Assembly (NCBI GenBank): GCA_963592435.1
Contig: CAVAWT010000027.1
Span: 1 to 22,337 of the forward strand
Direction: 5' to 3'
DNA from: Phoenicibacter sp963592435
Lineage (GTDB): Bacteria; Actinomycetota; Coriobacteriia; Coriobacteriales; Eggerthellaceae
DNA length: 22,337 bases
The notes beneath the pieces are model-generated. The model saw only the letters and a program-made list of their open reading frames with translations, had not been told where the DNA came from and ran no database searches. Shown piece after piece: positions 21,368 to 22,337 of this stretch (positions are counted from its first letter, which is position 1; the number at the start of each line of letters is the position of its first letter). The position numbers and the translations under genes were made by a program.

Positions 21368-21393
21368 AATTTACAAATCTGGGAATGTAAAAT

Positions 21394-21522
21394 TCATTTT
21401 TTGCAGGACCGTCTCTGCATTTCCTTTTTTTGCTTTGTCTTTCTTTTCTCTTGCTCTATAAGTTTAGCCTTAAGCTTATAGAAATCACGTAAATCCGCGT
21501 CTGTTGCAACATACTCTTTCAT
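21394..21522 (-). CDS. Small basic 42-residue protein
   Basis: Begins MKEYVATDADLRDFYKLKAK, then a Lys/Glu/Arg-rich likely coiled-coil helix and ends RRSCKK. A strong ribosome site, AAGGAG, lies 7 bases before the ATG, and a -10 box (TATAAT, 21553-21558) flanked by the inverted repeat TTTTGAC/GTCAAAA lies 31-36 bases upstream of the start. The 3' end runs through a GGACCGTC REP-like sequence, so the natural C-terminus may have been changed. Function unknown; could be a remnant. Confidence 0.5.
   Translation of the reverse strand: MKEYVATDADLRDFYKLKAKLIEQEKRKTKQKKEMQRRSCKK
21403..21418. repeat. REP-like GCAGGACCGTCTCTGC
   Basis: A 16-base imperfect palindrome (GCAG/CTGC arms) sharing GGACCGTC with 20379-20386. 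It is inside the last codons of the 42-residue gene. Confidence 0.4.
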
Positions 21523-21539
21523 AAGTTATCTCCTTATCT

Positions 21540-21581
21540 TTTTGACAGTTTGATTATAAGTCAAAATGCCACTGCACCAAA
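21540..21581 (-). promoter_or_regulatory. Promoter/operator of the 42-residue gene and repeat copy 2
   Basis: TATAAT (21553-21558, minus strand) lies between the 7-base inverted repeats TTTTGAC (21540-21546) and GTCAAAA (21560-21566). The -35 region (TTTGGT, 21576-21581) is weak. The same stretch 21550-21573 is the second copy of the dispersed repeat at 18922-18945. Confidence 0.45.
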
Positions 21582-21907
21582 ACATCAACGAAAACACTAA
21601 ACAAAAGTTAAACGTATGGGTTGATAAATCTCTCATGCCTCAAATTGACGGAGTTTGCGCAGGCGACGATTGCTGCCGTGCCACTATTGTTAAAAATGCT
21701 CCCAATTCCTACTTTAAAAATTCAAATTCACAAGATTTACAACTCACTGCAATCAATGCGCGCTTCGATGCGCTGGAAGCTCAAAAGCAAACGCGCACAA
21801 CTTTAATCCTTGATTCAATCAAAAACCAACAGATTGAAATTCGCCTCAAAATCAACTACTGGAAGGCCAAAAAAGAAGAAAAAATCAATTTTAAAAAAGC
21901 TATTTAA
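21566..21907 (+). CDS. Possible RHH-type protein, perhaps degraded
   Basis: A 113-residue frame. Residues about 13-50 (KQKLNVWVDKSLMPQIDGVCAGDDCCRATIVKNAPNSYF) resemble ribbon-helix-helix proteins in which a strand LNVWVDK is followed by two helices. The remainder is Lys/Gln/Ile-rich and low in character. There is no ribosome site, and the ATG overlaps the -10/operator region of the divergent small gene, so this may be a remnant or start further upstream in a broken form. Confidence is low for expression, moderate for the RHH likeness. Confidence 0.4.
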   Translation: MPLHQNINENTKQKLNVWVDKSLMPQIDGVCAGDDCCRATIVKNAPNSYFKNSNSQDLQLTAINARFDALEAQKQTRTTLILDSIKNQQIEIRLKINYWKAKKEEKINFKKAI

Positions 21908-21910
21908 ACA

Positions 21911-22207
21911 TTAGAGAGCTTGATTCTGTTTGATGATGTCTTCATAAAGGATTGTTCTAATATAATCGCTTAACGAACAATTATTCTTCTTAGCATATGC
22001 AGTCATAATTTTTTTCATTTCGGTTGGAATTTGAAAACTAACTATACTTTTTTTTATTTCTACTGGCGTAGATCCATAAGAAACATCTGAAATTGGTTCA
22101 AAATTAGAGTAGTCTTCGTTTTCTAATTCTAAAGCCATTGCGTCCAAATCTTCATCTGTGTAAGTATTTCCTAAATCATCAACATATATCTCTTTAAAAC
22201 GTCCCAT
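21911..22207 (-). CDS. RHH/CopG-like antitoxin-type protein
   Basis: A 98-residue protein. The first 50 residues are acidic and disordered-looking (GNTYTDEDLDAMALELENEDYSNFEP), and the last 45 have the ribbon-helix-helix pattern KSIVSFQIPTEMKKIMTAYAKKNNCSLSDYIRTILYEDI. Such proteins are antitoxins or plasmid/phage regulators. The start at 22207 has AAAGGAG close upstream; an in-frame GTG six codons earlier is unlikely. No toxin partner is next to it within the window; its promoter region abuts an IS3-type end, which could have separated it from a partner or its own promoter. DNA binding as a dimer is expected. Confidence 0.65.
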   Translation of the reverse strand: MGRFKEIYVDDLGNTYTDEDLDAMALELENEDYSNFEPISDVSYGSTPVEIKKSIVSFQIPTEMKKIMTAYAKKNNCSLSDYIRTILYEDIIKQNQAL

Positions 22208-22236
22208 TCTCTCTCCTTTCGACACTTTTTATAAAA

Positions 22237-22337
22237 CTTGAACTTCCCTCGCTTTGGTAGACACTTTTATACTACCAATTTAGAATGAGACACTTCTGTG
22301 GACTCTAAGAAGCGAGCGATTGACAATTTTTCCGCTC
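22237..22337. mobile_element. End of a probable IS3-family element, cut by the window
   Basis: TGAACTTCCCTCG at 22237-22249, then GGTAGACA and a TATACTACCAATTT stretch, matching the right end of the deleted element at 17984 in a stretch of about 45 bases. The TGNACT-CCC...GACA order is that of IS3-family terminal repeats. No transposase frame is visible in the 100 bases left; TTGACA near 22319 may be a -35 box of it. Confidence 0.45.

Overview
The window looks like a chromosomal segment of a low- to moderate-GC member of the Actinomycetota, most plausibly a Coriobacteriia-type gut or oral anaerobe. FtsZ has the actinobacterial variant of the tubulin signature (CGEGGGTGTG, with Glu where most bacteria have Met). 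A pgeF-yggS-ftsZ group is present, radical-SAM and flavodoxin-type anaerobic enzymes are common, and two genes look leaderless. The assignment is an inference from protein character, not from a marker gene.

Region 1 (about 1-9.5 kb) is core chromosome. On the minus strand lie nhaC, pgeF (yfiH), yggS and ftsZ, then after a terminator a family-2 glycosyltransferase, a small Cys-rich protein and a PflX-like radical SAM protein. nadK is on the plus strand and faces pyrG. ftsZ has its own consensus promoter inside the end of yggS.

Region 2 (about 9.5-15.9 kb) is an electrophile/oxidant-response cluster: a carboxymuconolactone-decarboxylase-like protein, an iron-sulfur-flavodoxin/WrbA-type protein, two aldo/keto reductases, a cupin, a Tat-exported lipoprotein flavodoxin, a MATE exporter and an HxlR regulator with an N-terminal cysteine. 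Three near-identical promoters with a TTACA-N3-TGTAA palindrome touching the -10 box control the reductase genes; one is a 40-bp promoter duplication placed on the stop codon of the first aldo/keto reductase. A second shared palindrome (ACTA...TAGT) lies at hxlR and upstream of the MATE gene.

Region 3 (about 15.9-22.3 kb) is accessory. It holds an HTH/zeta-like ATPase pair, a polyferredoxin membrane protein, an orphan HicB-DUF2442 fusion, a RhuM-Fic protein lying between two direct copies of an unrecognised about 80-residue gene, several unrecognised small genes, RHH-type proteins, a 110-bp element that looks like a deleted IS3-family insertion, and what looks like the end of an IS3-family element running off the right edge.

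Short palindromes of the REP type (GGGGTC/GACCCC, GGTGTC/GACACC and AAGGACCGTCCCCTT families) are scattered through the window. Several sit on gene 3' ends or inside coding sequence. No tRNA, rRNA or CRISPR array was seen, and no gene-free stretch exceeds about 260 bases.
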